Positions 10,119 to 20,295 of a stretch of DNA of 64,000 nucleotides are shown here, piece by piece. Position 1 is the stretch's first letter; the number at the start of each line of letters is the position of its first letter. The translations under genes and the position numbers were made by a program. The notes under the pieces were generated by a model. It was not told the origin of the DNA, did not search any database, and worked only from the letters and a program-made list of their open reading frames with translations. Where the stretch lies: positions 310,001-374,000 of the forward strand of contig NC_063012.1 of NCBI RefSeq assembly GCF_020509005.1, in the 5' to 3' direction. This DNA comes from Fulvia fulva. Lineage: Eukaryota > Ascomycota > Dothideomycetes > Mycosphaerellales > Mycosphaerellaceae.

Positions 10119-11141
10119 TCATAGCAGTTGTGGTCTAATAGCGCTGTCCTCATATCCATTCTTTAGTACATGACAGCTACGAAAGAGGTTCGAGTGATTG
10201 ATGCCGTGGCTCCAGTGCTCACACGCCTCATTCAAGAACACCTCAAACTTCGACTACCACCCTTCTTCACCATACACCGGCATCAACTCAGCGTTCATCC
10301 TTATCCATCTCTTTAGCAACCGGAAGGTCTTCATAATGGGGTTATAGTCCGGCGAGTACGGCGGCAAGAACAGTATCCTCACGCCACGCGCGGCGCACAG
10401 CTCTTCAATATCGACACGGCCGTAGGTAGCGTAGTTATCTATCACGATGACAGACCGCGCCGTAGGGAATGGCTGACACTGCGGCAGCACCGATAGCATC
10501 AACCACTCAATGAAGTCTACCTTCTTCACGCTGCCGAGTTTGATCAGAGGGTGCGGTAGGTAGCCGTCGACAAAATAGGCCGGAAGGACGCTGAAGGCCT
10601 GGCTATAATAGAGGTGCTAAGGGTCGTAGGCCGGCATACTACGAGGTGACTATCCACGGCGGCGATAACCTATCTTGTTACTACAATAGGTCTCATCCAT
10701 ATACACCAACTGACGCTCTGAATAGCAGTGTAACAGGCCTTCGAACATAGCGCGTACGACCGGATCACGCTGCTCAGCAATACGCGATATCGCCTTCCTC
10801 GAGAACTCCTCATTTTCTAACACCCGCGCCACTGTCTTCTTATGGACCAATACACCCTATTCGCGGAAGATGAAGTAGGCAAGCTCTTCACACCAATACG
10901 TGCTCTTGATCGCTATCAAATCCAACAACCAGTCCCTTATATACGGCTTAATCAGGCACGGCCGTCCGCCCTTCGAAGGCCACACGGAGCCCGACTCACT
11001 CCATCTCTTAATACACACGTAAATGGCAGTGCGTGAGCCTCGGCGATCGTTGAGGAGCAGCTTGGCTACTGCTGGTGAGGTCCAGTCGCTGTCGAGCAAG
11101 AATTGGATAAGCTCACGGTCCTGAGTGGTGAGGACCGGCAT
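10119..11141 (-). pseudogene. Tc1/mariner-type (IS630 superfamily) DDE transposase, dead
   Basis: One continuous frame of 341 codons begins MPVLTTQDRELIQFLL at 11141. It has an N-terminal helix-turn-helix region (SPAVAKLLLNDRRGSRTAIY), the linker VHKKTVARVL, then the catalytic core VYMDETY (first Asp), SVIVIDNYATY (second Asp) and LPPYSPDYNPIMKTF. The third acidic residue, expected as NPIE, is Met. Four TAG stops interrupt it: 10857-10859, 10650-10652, 10617-10619 and 10254-10256. One replaces Trp (RRRG*SP) and the others fit Gln. Length and motif order match fungal mariner-like transposases. It cannot be functional as written. Confidence 0.88.
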
Positions 11142-11375
11142 AACGGTAAGGGCAGTGGATGCGCTGATTACTGCGCTGGATAGCTACACCTCAGAATGGC
11201 CTATACAGCAAAAATCAAGGCTTCATTGTGAGGTTGGCGACGGTGAGGTCAAAAAGAGATACTGGGTCGATGAAGATCAAGTTGCTAGCTAATTTGGTGA
11301 AGCAGGGTCCAAATCGTCCCGACCCTTATGTCCAAAAGAATAGGGCTAGCAGGCTCGGCGATTATATACGTTATA

Positions 11376-11757
11376 GCATTGCCCTGTCTAGTATGATTTA
11401 ACCTGCTCCGCAAGGACAAGTGAGCAGGTAAAATCACACTAGACATAGTGCCTATAACTGTATAAGGTCTAAGGAATAAGAACGCCGAGGGAGGGCTATA
11501 AGCTAGGCGATCAAATGTATTATGCTGCTTCCCTATATTATATAGCCTGCTCACCTGTTCTTGCAGAGCAGGTTAAATCGCATAGGGAAGGCGCCTATAA
11601 CTGGATAAGGTCTAGGTAACAAGAGAACGAAGTAAAGTACGGTTACACGGACATAGCTATTAACTCTCCTTTGCCTACCTATGCTACTTGATTTGTTGCT
11701 CCTATATCGCTTTAACCTGCTCTGCAAGAACAGGTGAGCAGGTCAAAGCGATATAGG
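11376..11757. repeat. Three related foldback repeats near the right end
   Basis: Palindromes lie at about 11376-11446, 11530-11587 and 11701-11757. Each is built on AACCTGCTC / GAGCAGGT with a 13-nt loop TGCAAGAACAGGT; in the second the loop is in reverse complement. The third has arms of 22 bp (CCTATATCGCTTTAACCTGC...) with one mismatch. The GAGCAGGTTAA core is the same as in the left subterminal array. Confidence 0.78.
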
Positions 11758-11793
11758 AAGCTCTACCTGGCTATAGTACTTCATTTGTGTCGT

Positions 11794-11918
11794 TGGCGAT
11801 AATGGTCCCTGTGGCAGTAATATGGATACCGTGCAAGTCCCTGTCGGAGTAAGAAATACATAATGGTCCCTGTCGTAGTAATTCTTGACATAATTGTCCC
11901 TGTCGGAGTAATTCACCG
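11794..11918 (-). repeat. Right terminal inverted repeat
   Basis: Reverse complement of 6131-6255 with about three transitions in 125 bp, pointing to a fairly recent insertion. Confidence 0.88.
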
Positions 11919-11928
11919 GTTCGGGAAC
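11919..11928. repeat. Target-site duplication, right copy
   Basis: GTTCGGGAAC, identical to 6121-6130. It lies within the C-terminal codons of family A copy 2. Confidence 0.85.
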
Positions 11929-13024
11929 CTTGCCGAGCTGCTCACGCATCCTATTGAGCACGGCCTCGAGGCCCTCCGCCTTGATCGTAGCAACGAGCGC
12001 CAGTTCGGGACAGTCCACAGAGCGAGTGATGGGCTCCGTGAAGTGCACAACAATCGTCTTGCGCGTAAGCTCGCTGTCACCCAAGACAGCCTCGATGTCC
12101 AAGACCTCGTTCTCACCACGAGACTGGTTGAAGAACGTCTCGAGCTTTGCCCCAACTGGAGCAAGCGAGAAGTACTCCTAGAACCTCTCGAAGTCGTCGT
12201 CGGTCAGGCCCTCGTCATTGAATGTGTACAATGGAATCTCGGTGACTTCCTTCTTGGTGCGCCAGACGATGAGGAAGTACCGAGGTTTGGTCGAGAAGCG
12301 CTTGTTACCAATCGACCCTGCTCGGATATGAGAGATCTTTGGGGTGTGGAAGATGGATGGATGGGACTCTTTCACCTTCCTGCTTCGGCACTCGCGCGTA
12401 TCCTCGCGACGGACAATGACGCCAGGGTTCTGCTGCGAGAAGAGCACGCCGCTCCGAGTTCGCTTTCGACTGCTGTGGCGTCCGAGTTTCCGCGCGAGGT
12501 TGCCGAGCTTGCTACCAGCCTTACTCAATCGGCCCAGGCCGCTGACTTTAGCACTGGCACCGGTCTTGCTGTCATAGAGGAATGCAGAGTCATTCTCATT
12601 GATGCGCGCGTTCTGGATGCTGGGGTCAGGTTTGTAGTGCCCGGCTCCATGATCATCTCGAGACCTGTCTTCTTGCCTGGCCTATTTTCCTGATTGTTCG
12701 CAAGATAGGCTAACTGCGAGCCGCACGGAGCAGGAGCTTTTGGTGCCGTAGAGAGAGTTGGTGCAGCAGAGGGCTTTAGCATCGGACGAGCAGTTCGACT
12801 TGTTCGAGTACCTCGATGTGTTATTCGTGTAATGGGGCGTACTATCTGTCTATGCAGAAGGGAGCCCCAAGGACGGGGAAGCGAAGATGGCCGACTCTGT
12901 CCCTGATTAGTATAAGGCGCCATCACATCTTGCTGCTCGCACAGTAGCTGACGGCCAGAGCTCGTCACTTCGTTGCAACAGACATGAAGGTAAGACTAGT
13001 GGCCTTCGGACTAGAAACACGAAT

Positions 13025-13609
13025 ATGGTGAGCGACCTCCTGCGATCTTATATAATGGCCAAAGGGTTTCTCGAGCATGTCCAAGATTAGCTAGCCAACC
13101 GGGACCAAGGCTTCGAGGAGAAGCGCGGGCATAATCGAGAGGCTCTCTTGGCTGGTACACAGCATGTAGAGAGTCATTTAGATAAAGACCGCCGAGAGTT
13201 TCAAATAACCTAGCAGTTGACTCGCAACATCATTTAAGCGGAAGGTCGACTAGAGACTGCAAAGGCCGCAGCCTTAGCCGCCGGCGTACGAATTCACCAC
13301 GAAGATCCGGAGCTTGAGTCCGGATTCGCGAGCGACAGCGATGATGGCTGTCTGCTTAGCTCTGAGAGGACGAGGCATGATGAGTTCGACCACAAGGGAG
13401 TAATGTCGTGGCTGGGTAGTCTATCCGAAGACGCTGTCTCACCAATTGACCAAGAGCACTCGGTCCGGTTTCCAACTAAGGATGTCCAACGATGTCATCT
13501 GCCCGAGGCGGAGGTCTGGGAGAGTATAAGTATGGTAGCTGAAGGTCCTGCAAGGCGGCGTATACGTCGCTGGAGAACTGTGTCAGCGAGCAGTGGTCGA
13601 TCTCAATAG
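13025..13609 (+). pseudogene. Family B coiled-coil protein 2, truncated and broken
   Basis: Only the C-terminal half of the family is left, readable in one frame from about 13025. It has three stops: TAG 13088-13090, TAG 13211-13213 and TAA 13235-13237. The last two stand where the intact paralogue has Gln in the RQTQRL...LIQAEQE segment. Then follow ETAKAAALAAGV, ESGFASDSDDG, a WLGSL segment and ESISMVAEGPARRRIRRWR, the family box. The N-terminal half and the divergent promoter are missing: the start of family A copy 2 lies only about 100 bp away. A deletion between the two genes is inferred. Confidence 0.78.
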
Positions 13610-14449
13610 ACCGAGGGGCAGGCCGTATATATCTTTGGCCATAGCCGGCGGGTCGTAGGGATCAGCACGGCTAATGATTCCTATATTGTTAGCACTTCCT
13701 GAAAAGATCTAGCATATTACACCTGGTGGAAGCACGATATGTTCTGCCCCCTGATTTTGTCGACGTCTTCATATTAGCGGCCAAAGGCATGACCCTACAT
13801 TGTGGCAGATTCCAAGGTTGTGCATAAAAGAGATACGTGTCAGTACCCAAGCATAATTCCTACCCTTTAAGCTTCATTGTCCATCTTGACTTGATTATGT
13901 CGACAGCAGATTATCCTATTGTCTTGACGGCGGCATTGCTTAATAACAATATCACAAGATAGCAAACTTCCAGTTGCGTTGCTCTTGCATAGTCTCTGTG
14001 TTCTCCAGGCTCTTCTCCGGGGTCCTGATGGCATCGCTATCGTCGTGACATAGTGAGATATGGTCGCGAAAGGTAGCATACTCACACATTACGAGTGTAC
14101 ACTGTCGACTCTGATAATAGGGATGTTGATGTTGATAGAAAAGATGCTTCGAACGGACACGTAAGATTACGCGACATATTATGCGATCTCATCTTTTCAT
14201 GCCATTACAACAGGATAATCCTGCTTTCGCGCTGCTATAAGCTATGCATTCATGCGCTCACATCATCATTCTGACTGTCTTAGAGACCCGTCATGCAAAA
14301 ACCGAACGCAAACAACCCCTATACAAAACCCAAGCAAAATAACGCTATCTTCCCATCCATGCATAGTACCAGTACCATTTCAAGCACCCATAGAACACGA
14401 TACCATCGCCCCAGAACACACTCGTTACCAACGGTGCAGAAATACTCTC
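13610..14449. other. Intergenic between pairs 2 and 3
   Basis: This is 840 bp, relatively AT-rich compared with its surroundings, between converging B2 and A3 remnants. No gene, RNA or clear repeat was recognised. Confidence 0.5.
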
Positions 14450-15518
14450 CTAATTGTTTGCCTTCACAGAGCGCTTTCCAACCCTCTTCTTACCCTCAGC
14501 AATCACAATGTCCAAACTCTTCTTATCTAGACGACCAATCTTCTCCAACTCATCGCAATCCACCTCCCGAGTCTCCGGCCTACCAACATGGACAACCATA
14601 GTCTCCCTATCGAAAGGTCGCTGGCTGTACATGGTCGCAAGCTCGAGGACTGGAGCTCCAGATCTCTGCGGAACGTAGGAAGATGAGGCACCCTTGGGCT
14701 TGATATTGATGTACTCAGTCCATGTCTCAACTGGCGTGTGCTTCAGACCTGTATCGTTGTTGCTCAGGATTGCAACCTCGGTGACGGTGTTGACCTCGCG
14801 GTTCCGAATGATCCAGAAGCGCGGTTTGAAGAACCACCACTTGCCGCTTGGATCTTGGAATGTGCACTTGTGGCCCTTCTCGTACCCACAGTCCTCCGAC
14901 CAGGGCTTGAGGTCCGAAGCGGCGGGTCACCAAGCCAGGCTGCTGGTCGTCGAATAGGACGCCGTGCTTGACGGTCGCGTTCCGAGCCTTCTTGGGAGCC
15001 TGAACACCTTTCTGTCCAATCGTGAATCGGTTCTCCTGTAGCTTGCGCAAACGTTCATCCTCGAGACGGACAGCTTGATTGTAGGCGTGCTTGGCAGTCT
15101 GAGTCGCCATGATCTGCGCACGTTCCTGTCTCTTCTCCTTATCGAGGATCCAGTCGCTGCTGGTGGCGCATGTGATGGGGTTCTCGGCCTCTTTACGAGC
15201 CTCCTCTACTGCTTGCTTCGTCTGCTTGGTCTGCGCTTTCTTAGCATGGTACTTCGGCTGTTCGAAGTCGTCCAAGGCATCGACGGTATTTTGAGCGTTG
15301 ACCACATTGCTGACATTGACCGTACGAGTTGGTGCGCTGGCCGTGTTTTTAACACTGTTTGGAGGAATAGCAATGGTAGCAGCGTTGCCGATGTTCTTCT
15401 TGGAGTTTGTGGCCGGGACAGCAGCGGCCAATTGCCGGTTCTTGTTCAGAGCCGACAAAGGGAATCGGGACTTGCCATCACCATTAGGCTTGTTGGTGTT
15501 GTTGGCTCCTGACACCAT
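14450..15518 (-). pseudogene. Family A protein 3, one frameshift
   Basis: ATG at 15518 opens MVSGANNTNKPNG. The frame carries a helical Lys/Glu/Ala-rich middle (AEEARKEAEN-like, DERLRKLQENRF) and reaches VKHGVLFDDQQPGLVTR. There it goes out of frame at about 14905-14930. The next frame continues DLKPWSEDCGYEKG, RFWIIRNREVN, NDTGLKHTP, TEYINIKP and ETMVVHVGRPETREVDCDEL to TAG at 14450-14452. All conserved blocks are present, so a single 1-base-type indel separates this copy from an intact gene of about 355 codons. A sequencing or assembly error at one base is a real alternative to true loss. Confidence 0.8.
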
Positions 15519-16001
15519 CTTGAGTGAGATCTCTGTGTGTTGGTATAGTAGGGCGTAGCCAGCGGGTTGACAACGTTGATGGTAGACATTGTTTCCAGCG
15601 TTGCAGCGACAAGTTTTGAAGCAGAGTGTCGAGTGTTGTAGCTGGAACGATCGGTCGGAGTGAAGGAGAGGCCTTCATATTTGCCGTGAACATCGTGAAC
15701 TAGGGGCGTGGGGCTACAATTCGCCTCTGTCGGCCATCTATGCAGACTTACAGCACAGGCCTGGGTTCTTTGTCGTTAAGTGAACGCACCGTTGACAAAG
15801 GCCTTGTGAATGCCAATAATGCCGACTTAGTCCTAGCAAATAACACACAATGTCAGTATGAGTCCTGCTTGGACTATCCCTTCGACTCCGTCCGAGTGCA
15901 AATTCATTCTCGCTAGACACCATTCTTAAAAACTGAACGGAGCCACCATTACATACCGCTACACGCCATCAAATTCAACAGCCACGAGACACGACCCAAG
16001 C
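15519..16001. promoter_or_regulatory. Bidirectional promoter region of A/B pair 3
   Basis: 483 bp between the divergent start codons of A3 and B3. No motif shared with the other pairs was recognised by eye. Confidence 0.45.
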
Positions 16002-17429
16002 ATGAGGCTCAACATTTCGAAGATCGTGGAGGGAGGTCGCCGTTTGGGGCAGCATCTGAAGATATTCAGACGTCGGAAGTCGCTGCAGCTAGCGAAGACT
16101 AGAATTCCAGGTGCATCAAGCCAGAAGCAAACCCAGAGACAGGAGTCTCAGTCTAACGAGGAACTCCAGCAAAGCATTGCGTTCGTCACCTCGGACAAGA
16201 GCCCAGCGCACCCGCTTGCAGTGGAAGCTGAACGATGTGAGGACCAAGATATCGTCAATGCTGCAGAGCAAAGCAAAGAGCCTGTGATACTCAATGGCTG
16301 GAGCTCGAAAGACTTGGGTACAGGTCCGCCCGAAGCGACGATGATCGATCACGGCTCCGGCAGGCGCGCCGCCATCGTGCTCAATGTTGATCTAGCCGTA
16401 GCCATAAAGACTTCGCTAGCGGCACACCTCGAAGCGAAAGCAGTTGAAGACGAGACTAACGCAGAGATGGCATCTTTAGGCCCGAGATTCTTCACGGTCC
16501 AGCAGGAAATGGAGTCTTTGCAGATAAGTCTTGCTGACGACGAGAATGACAAAAGCACGGATCGGAAGCGTGCGCGACTCAGCCAATTGACTGCAGAGCA
16601 AGATTCGATTCTCAATCGACAAGCTGAACTCCGGACACGTCTGCAAGAGCAGTACGAGGACATGAGAAACGACCAAATCCCGCTTTTCGACATCCTCAAG
16701 ATTTGTATGTCTGGCGAGCCAGACATTTGCGAGCCAGAAACAGGAGCCACAGAAGAAGAAGATCCTGTCACTGCAGAGGTCTCTTCAAAGGCGTCTCTAT
16801 GCGAGCCAATACCTGAACAGGTGGATAGCTCGTCCGACGCAGTGCCCGATACGGTAGAGGCATCTGCAGATCCGGCTGAGGAAAGAACCAATGGTGTCGA
16901 TATAGAAGAGCTTTTGTACAATTTCCACGCCTTCAAGGAGCAGCTGGAGGAAGTGGAGCTCCAGTTCGAGAGTCGACATGAGCATTTGGACGTTGTTAAG
17001 GGGCAAGGCCAGGCCGACACCTTATCTGAAAGCGACGCTCATTGTATTCGGCAGACTCAGCGCCTGACGCGTGCTCTCATACAAGCAGAGCAAGAGTTCC
17101 AAGACGCCAAAGATGCGCTCTTGGCAGCAGGCTACCAGGCACCGGGTTCTGACCTAGCATCTGGCTTCATCGACGACGTAAATGATGGCTATCGTCTAAG
17201 CCTCGAGCAAGACATCATCGATCATGTCGACAAAGGCCGCATCCTCAATTGGCTGTCGAGCCTGCCGGAACTTGAAGGAGACCGTTCAGAGATCGACGAC
17301 GCATTGCCGACGCCAGAAGTAGACGAATGGAAGGGCGATGAGGCCGAAATGTGCGATAGCTGGAGTATGGTTGCTGATGGTGCAGACAGGAGGAGGATTG
17401 ACAAATGGAGAACGCTGGCCACCTCTTAA
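16002..17429 (+). CDS. Family B coiled-coil protein 3, the only intact copy
   Basis: 475 aa in a single exon. The N-terminus is short and basic (MRLNISKIVEGGRRLGQHLK), with the M-hydrophobic/basic start shared by B1 and B4. Residues about 145-215 form a long helix likely to be a coiled coil (QLTAEQDSILNRQAELRTRL). A variable acidic linker follows. A second helical segment (AFKEQLEEVELQFESRHEHL) leads to the conserved block QRLTRALIQAEQEF...AKDALLAAGYQAPGS..ASGFIDD. The protein ends near a box shared by all four copies, SWSMVADGADRRRIDKWR. No signal peptide, membrane segment or enzyme motif is seen. Function unknown; structural or partner-binding by appearance. It is divergent from A3. Confidence 0.8.
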   Translation: MRLNISKIVEGGRRLGQHLKIFRRRKSLQLAKTRIPGASSQKQTQRQESQSNEELQQSIAFVTSDKSPAHPLAVEAERCEDQDIVNAAEQSKEPVILNGWSSKDLGTGPPEATMIDHGSGRRAAIVLNVDLAVAIKTSLAAHLEAKAVEDETNAEMASLGPRFFTVQQEMESLQISLADDENDKSTDRKRARLSQLTAEQDSILNRQAELRTRLQEQYEDMRNDQIPLFDILKICMSGEPDICEPETGATEEEDPVTAEVSSKASLCEPIPEQVDSSSDAVPDTVEASADPAEERTNGVDIEELLYNFHAFKEQLEEVELQFESRHEHLDVVKGQGQADTLSESDAHCIRQTQRLTRALIQAEQEFQDAKDALLAAGYQAPGSDLASGFIDDVNDGYRLSLEQDIIDHVDKGRILNWLSSLPELEGDRSEIDDALPTPEVDEWKGDEAEMCDSWSMVADGADRRRIDKWRTLATS

Positions 17430-17706
17430 TGAACTCCCGGTGCTCCGGCCCTTCGGAAGGTCAATTGCTGCAAAGTCAGACTGTATTGATATACCTGTTA
17501 GCGCGCGATGTCTTGCATATACTTCGAGGGTGCAGCCATGTTGGCTGATGATTTAAGACGGTTGTTGGAGAGAAAGAAGAAGCTGCAAAGTGACATCGAC
17601 CAGGATGCGCGCATGGGCCACAATTTGGACCCACAATGTCGATCAGTGGTAGGCAACACCTCAGCTTGAAACATACATCAACATGTAAGTGTACATCTAG
17701 AACATC

Positions 17707-19446
17707 ATGCTCGCCTCTCTCATTGTGTTCTTGCTCTCACACATCGCTGTAGGCAATGCAAAGTGCTTCGAGCCCACTCCCGCCTTTCCACTGCCCAGAT
17801 GGGACAACGGCGGTCCAGAGCTCGAACCTGCCTTCCAATTGCTTGAGACAAACATCCAAGACCTCGCCAGCCAAGCCAAATACGACAATACGTCCTTCTC
17901 AATCGAAGTGACGTCCCTGCAAGGCTCGTTATGGAGCTATCACCACTCCGCTCGCGTACATAACGAAAGCAGGCCCGGTGTTACCCATGTAGACTCACTC
18001 AGCCAGTATCGGATTGCTTCGATCACAAAGGTCTTCACGACACTTGCCATACTGTATCAGCATGATGCTGGGAACTTGAGTCTAGACGATCCGGTCCTCA
18101 ACTACATTTCTGAGCTGAGATCTGACGAGTACGAGCTGCCGTGGAAGGACATCACGATCCGTGTTCTGGCAAGCCAGCTCTCTGGCATACCGAGAGAGTT
18201 CGCTCAAGGCGACCTTCTGAACTTGGTACCTGATCCATCAGCACTGGGCCTGCCTCCCGTTTCCCAGGATGCTCTGCCAACTTGCGATGAATATGACTCC
18301 TACAAGCCATGCGATCGTGGTGAGTTCCTCGGCGAGCTGAAAGGCAAGAAGCCACTTTTTGCACCCAACCAGAAGTCGACTTACAGCAACCTGAACTTCG
18401 AACTTCTCGGCTTAGTCCTGGAGAATGTTACTGGCATGCCGTATAGTGACTACATTCAGCAAGCGATATTCGACCCTCTAGAAATGACAGAGTCCAGTCT
18501 GAGCACCCCCTCAGACGAGCATGCAGTTCTACCCGCCATGGCTGATGGCTTCAACTACTGGGATGTCGACGAAGGTGTTCAAGCTCCGACCGGCGGGATC
18601 TACTCGACCAGCTCTGATCTAAGCAAGTTCATCCGGTACACTCTTAGCCATTACAACACTCTTGCGACTGGAGTAAACTGGTTCCTCCCGGCCAGCTGGG
18701 CAACTGGAATGAACACTTTCTATGGGATGCCGTTCGAGACATTCCGCACAGACAAGATCTTGCGCGATAGCAGAAGGCCTGTAACTTTTGTAACCAAAGC
18801 TGGTGGTCTGCCAGGCTACTACTCTCGGATCAGTATGCTTGAAGAGTACGGACTGGGTATCACAATCCTGGTGGGCGGTACTAATGAGATCCTCGAGCCT
18901 TTGAACGAGCTCGTATCTGTGGCGCTGGTCCGTGCAGCCGAGGAGATCGCCTGGCAACGGATGGCTGTTGACTATCCCGGTACTTACGCGCCCATCCGCT
19001 CCGATCTCAATACCAGCCTCGTCCTGGCCACCTCGCCGTCAAAAGGCCTCCATGTCGAGACTTTCATCTCAAATGGAACCGACGTGCTTGCAGCTCTGCT
19101 GTCGAAGAGCGCTCCTGGCGACGATGCCGAACAAAAGCAACGCTGGCATGCTCAGCTTGTGCCCACACTGTTGTTTGAGAATGAAGAAGCGCCAAAGGGT
19201 GAGATCTGGCGTATGCAGGTCGTGTCTGAGAGAAGTGAGGAGCAGCAGCTGAGCGCTGGCGTTTGGGATGAGTTCTGCCCTACTGATCTGGAGGGGCCTC
19301 TTTATGCTGGAGTCCCGGTTAACAAAATTGTCTTCTGGCATGAACTGGGTACCGTGGAGCTGCCAGCATGGAACATCAGTATGAAGCGGGTCAGCATGAG
19401 CAAAGACATGAAGGACAACCTCTTTGTTCAGAAGCAGGACCTTTGA
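17707..19446 (+). CDS. Secreted beta-lactamase-fold serine hydrolase
   Basis: 579 aa, single exon. A signal peptide is likely (MLASLIVFLLSHIAVGNA). The catalytic core of the beta-lactamase/transpeptidase-like family is visible: the S-x-x-K motif at S105-K108 (IASITKVF), the Y-x-N motif at Y226-N228 (STYSNLNFELLG) and a KAGG segment (VTKAGGLPGYYS) in the place of KTG. Several N-glycosylation sequons suggest secretion. The C-terminal 130 residues resemble the extra domain often found in fungal members. Family knowledge: fungal relatives include esterases and lactone or ergot-type biosynthetic hydrolases; the substrate here is unknown. The gap to the family B gene upstream is 277 bp. Confidence 0.85.
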   Translation: MLASLIVFLLSHIAVGNAKCFEPTPAFPLPRWDNGGPELEPAFQLLETNIQDLASQAKYDNTSFSIEVTSLQGSLWSYHHSARVHNESRPGVTHVDSLSQYRIASITKVFTTLAILYQHDAGNLSLDDPVLNYISELRSDEYELPWKDITIRVLASQLSGIPREFAQGDLLNLVPDPSALGLPPVSQDALPTCDEYDSYKPCDRGEFLGELKGKKPLFAPNQKSTYSNLNFELLGLVLENVTGMPYSDYIQQAIFDPLEMTESSLSTPSDEHAVLPAMADGFNYWDVDEGVQAPTGGIYSTSSDLSKFIRYTLSHYNTLATGVNWFLPASWATGMNTFYGMPFETFRTDKILRDSRRPVTFVTKAGGLPGYYSRISMLEEYGLGITILVGGTNEILEPLNELVSVALVRAAEEIAWQRMAVDYPGTYAPIRSDLNTSLVLATSPSKGLHVETFISNGTDVLAALLSKSAPGDDAEQKQRWHAQLVPTLLFENEEAPKGEIWRMQVVSERSEEQQLSAGVWDEFCPTDLEGPLYAGVPVNKIVFWHELGTVELPAWNISMKRVSMSKDMKDNLFVQKQDL

Positions 19447-20295
19447 TGATGGACGGCGAACCGCTCTACTTTTGTGCTGTTGTAGAGCCGTCCAACGTGG
19501 ACCATGATGAAGCCGTCGCTTGTGGATGACATGTTGATAGCAAGAGCGGCCTTGAGTCCTGTCGAGCCAGACAGACTTTGCAGCTAAACGCTATTTCCGA
19601 TTGAGCTCAGATCGAAACAGATCCCCGCACGCCACGTGCGCCAAATCTCCTTGCCTTGCCGCAACTTCCATCCCCATGATCTTTCTTTCACACAGCTATC
19701 GTCCACCATGAACCGATTGAGACACAGATCTTGTGAAAGTTACTATACGCAAGGCATCCAGCTCATCATGACGACGACAGACCTCGGTCACACCGAATCC
19801 GTGGCAAGCTGGTAAGGCCCACAAGGCGTTGCGGCGTCATCTTGGCTGGCGGAAGGATTGCATCTGCTGCAGCCAATGCTCTCACGGCAGATTGGCGTCG
19901 ATCGTTGTGCTTACACCTGTGGGAGCACTACGAAATGTGCGCGTCATGGCAAAGTGCAAGTTCACAACGCTGCTTCGAGTGCTGGGGATCTTGTATCAGC
20001 AACAATTCCTTTGTTCAAAGCTGCAGCGTTTCGGCAGCGACGTGCCGTGGAATGCCATGTGCACGGTAGCGATATGGAAGCTAGCAATAGTTCTAGATGC
20101 AAGCGGCATCGCCAGAAAACCTGAAAGCCTGTACATTCTGCTAGCGCATGCAGGCGATTGGGGCGACATGGCACGCGACAGGGTCGAAGCAGCCGCATGG
20201 AAGTCGATAAGAGCTGCGGGCCCACACCTCAGCTCTCTTTTTGTGGTGGAAGGTTTGTGTAACATTTCCTTCAAATCCGCAGGTTGACAGTCGAC
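19447..20295. other. Intergenic upstream of the MFS gene
   Basis: About 850 bp. A 150-codon open frame at 19829 has no family features and starts far from any expected context. Taken as promoter and leader. Confidence 0.5.

Larger units (their letters stand above)
6131..11918. mobile_element. 5.79-kb DNA transposon with 125-bp TIRs and 10-bp TSD
   Basis: Terminal inverted repeats at 6131-6255 and 11794-11918 differ at about three positions, and a perfect 10-bp duplication flanks the element. It sits in the last codons of family A copy 2. Inside are a degraded reverse-strand gene with an AT-hook (about 6690-7608), a forward Gln/Pro-rich gene with nine stops (7809-9269), an unexplained 0.85-kb stretch, a Tc1/mariner-type transposase pseudogene (10119-11141) and foldback repeats near both ends. 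A 10-bp TSD does not fit Tc1/mariner (which duplicates TA). Either the mariner gene is nested in a larger element, for example one of the Mutator-like class with 8-11-bp duplications, or the element type is unfamiliar. No intact transposase was seen, so it looks non-autonomous now. Confidence 0.85.
6110..12923 (-). pseudogene. Family A protein 2, split by a transposon and otherwise decayed
   Basis: Reading leftwards from a likely ATG at 12923, the N-terminal part is in one frame, and a frameshift near 12700 moves into the frame carrying the family A core. The core includes RSGVLFSQQNPGVIV, RYFLIVWRTKKEV, IPLYTFNDEGL, a TAG at 12178-12180, EYFSLAP and KTIVVHFTEPITRSVDCPEL. The 5.79-kb element 6131-11918 interrupts it just before its end. 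Joining the sides across the 10-bp target duplication shows that only three further codons and a TAG (6110-6112) were left beyond the insertion. So the gene was once full length and the insertion removed almost nothing of the protein, although the frame now reads on into the element's terminal repeat. Confidence 0.8.

Noticed and set aside
10000..11200. Clear TIRs of a separate nested mariner element around the transposase
   Set aside because: I looked for inverted repeats with TA on both sides of 10119-11141 and found none convincing, so nesting is only a hypothesis.
19829..20287. A 152-codon open frame upstream of the MFS gene
   Set aside because: No domain, no signal or helical pattern, non-specific composition, and competing frames of similar length on both strands.
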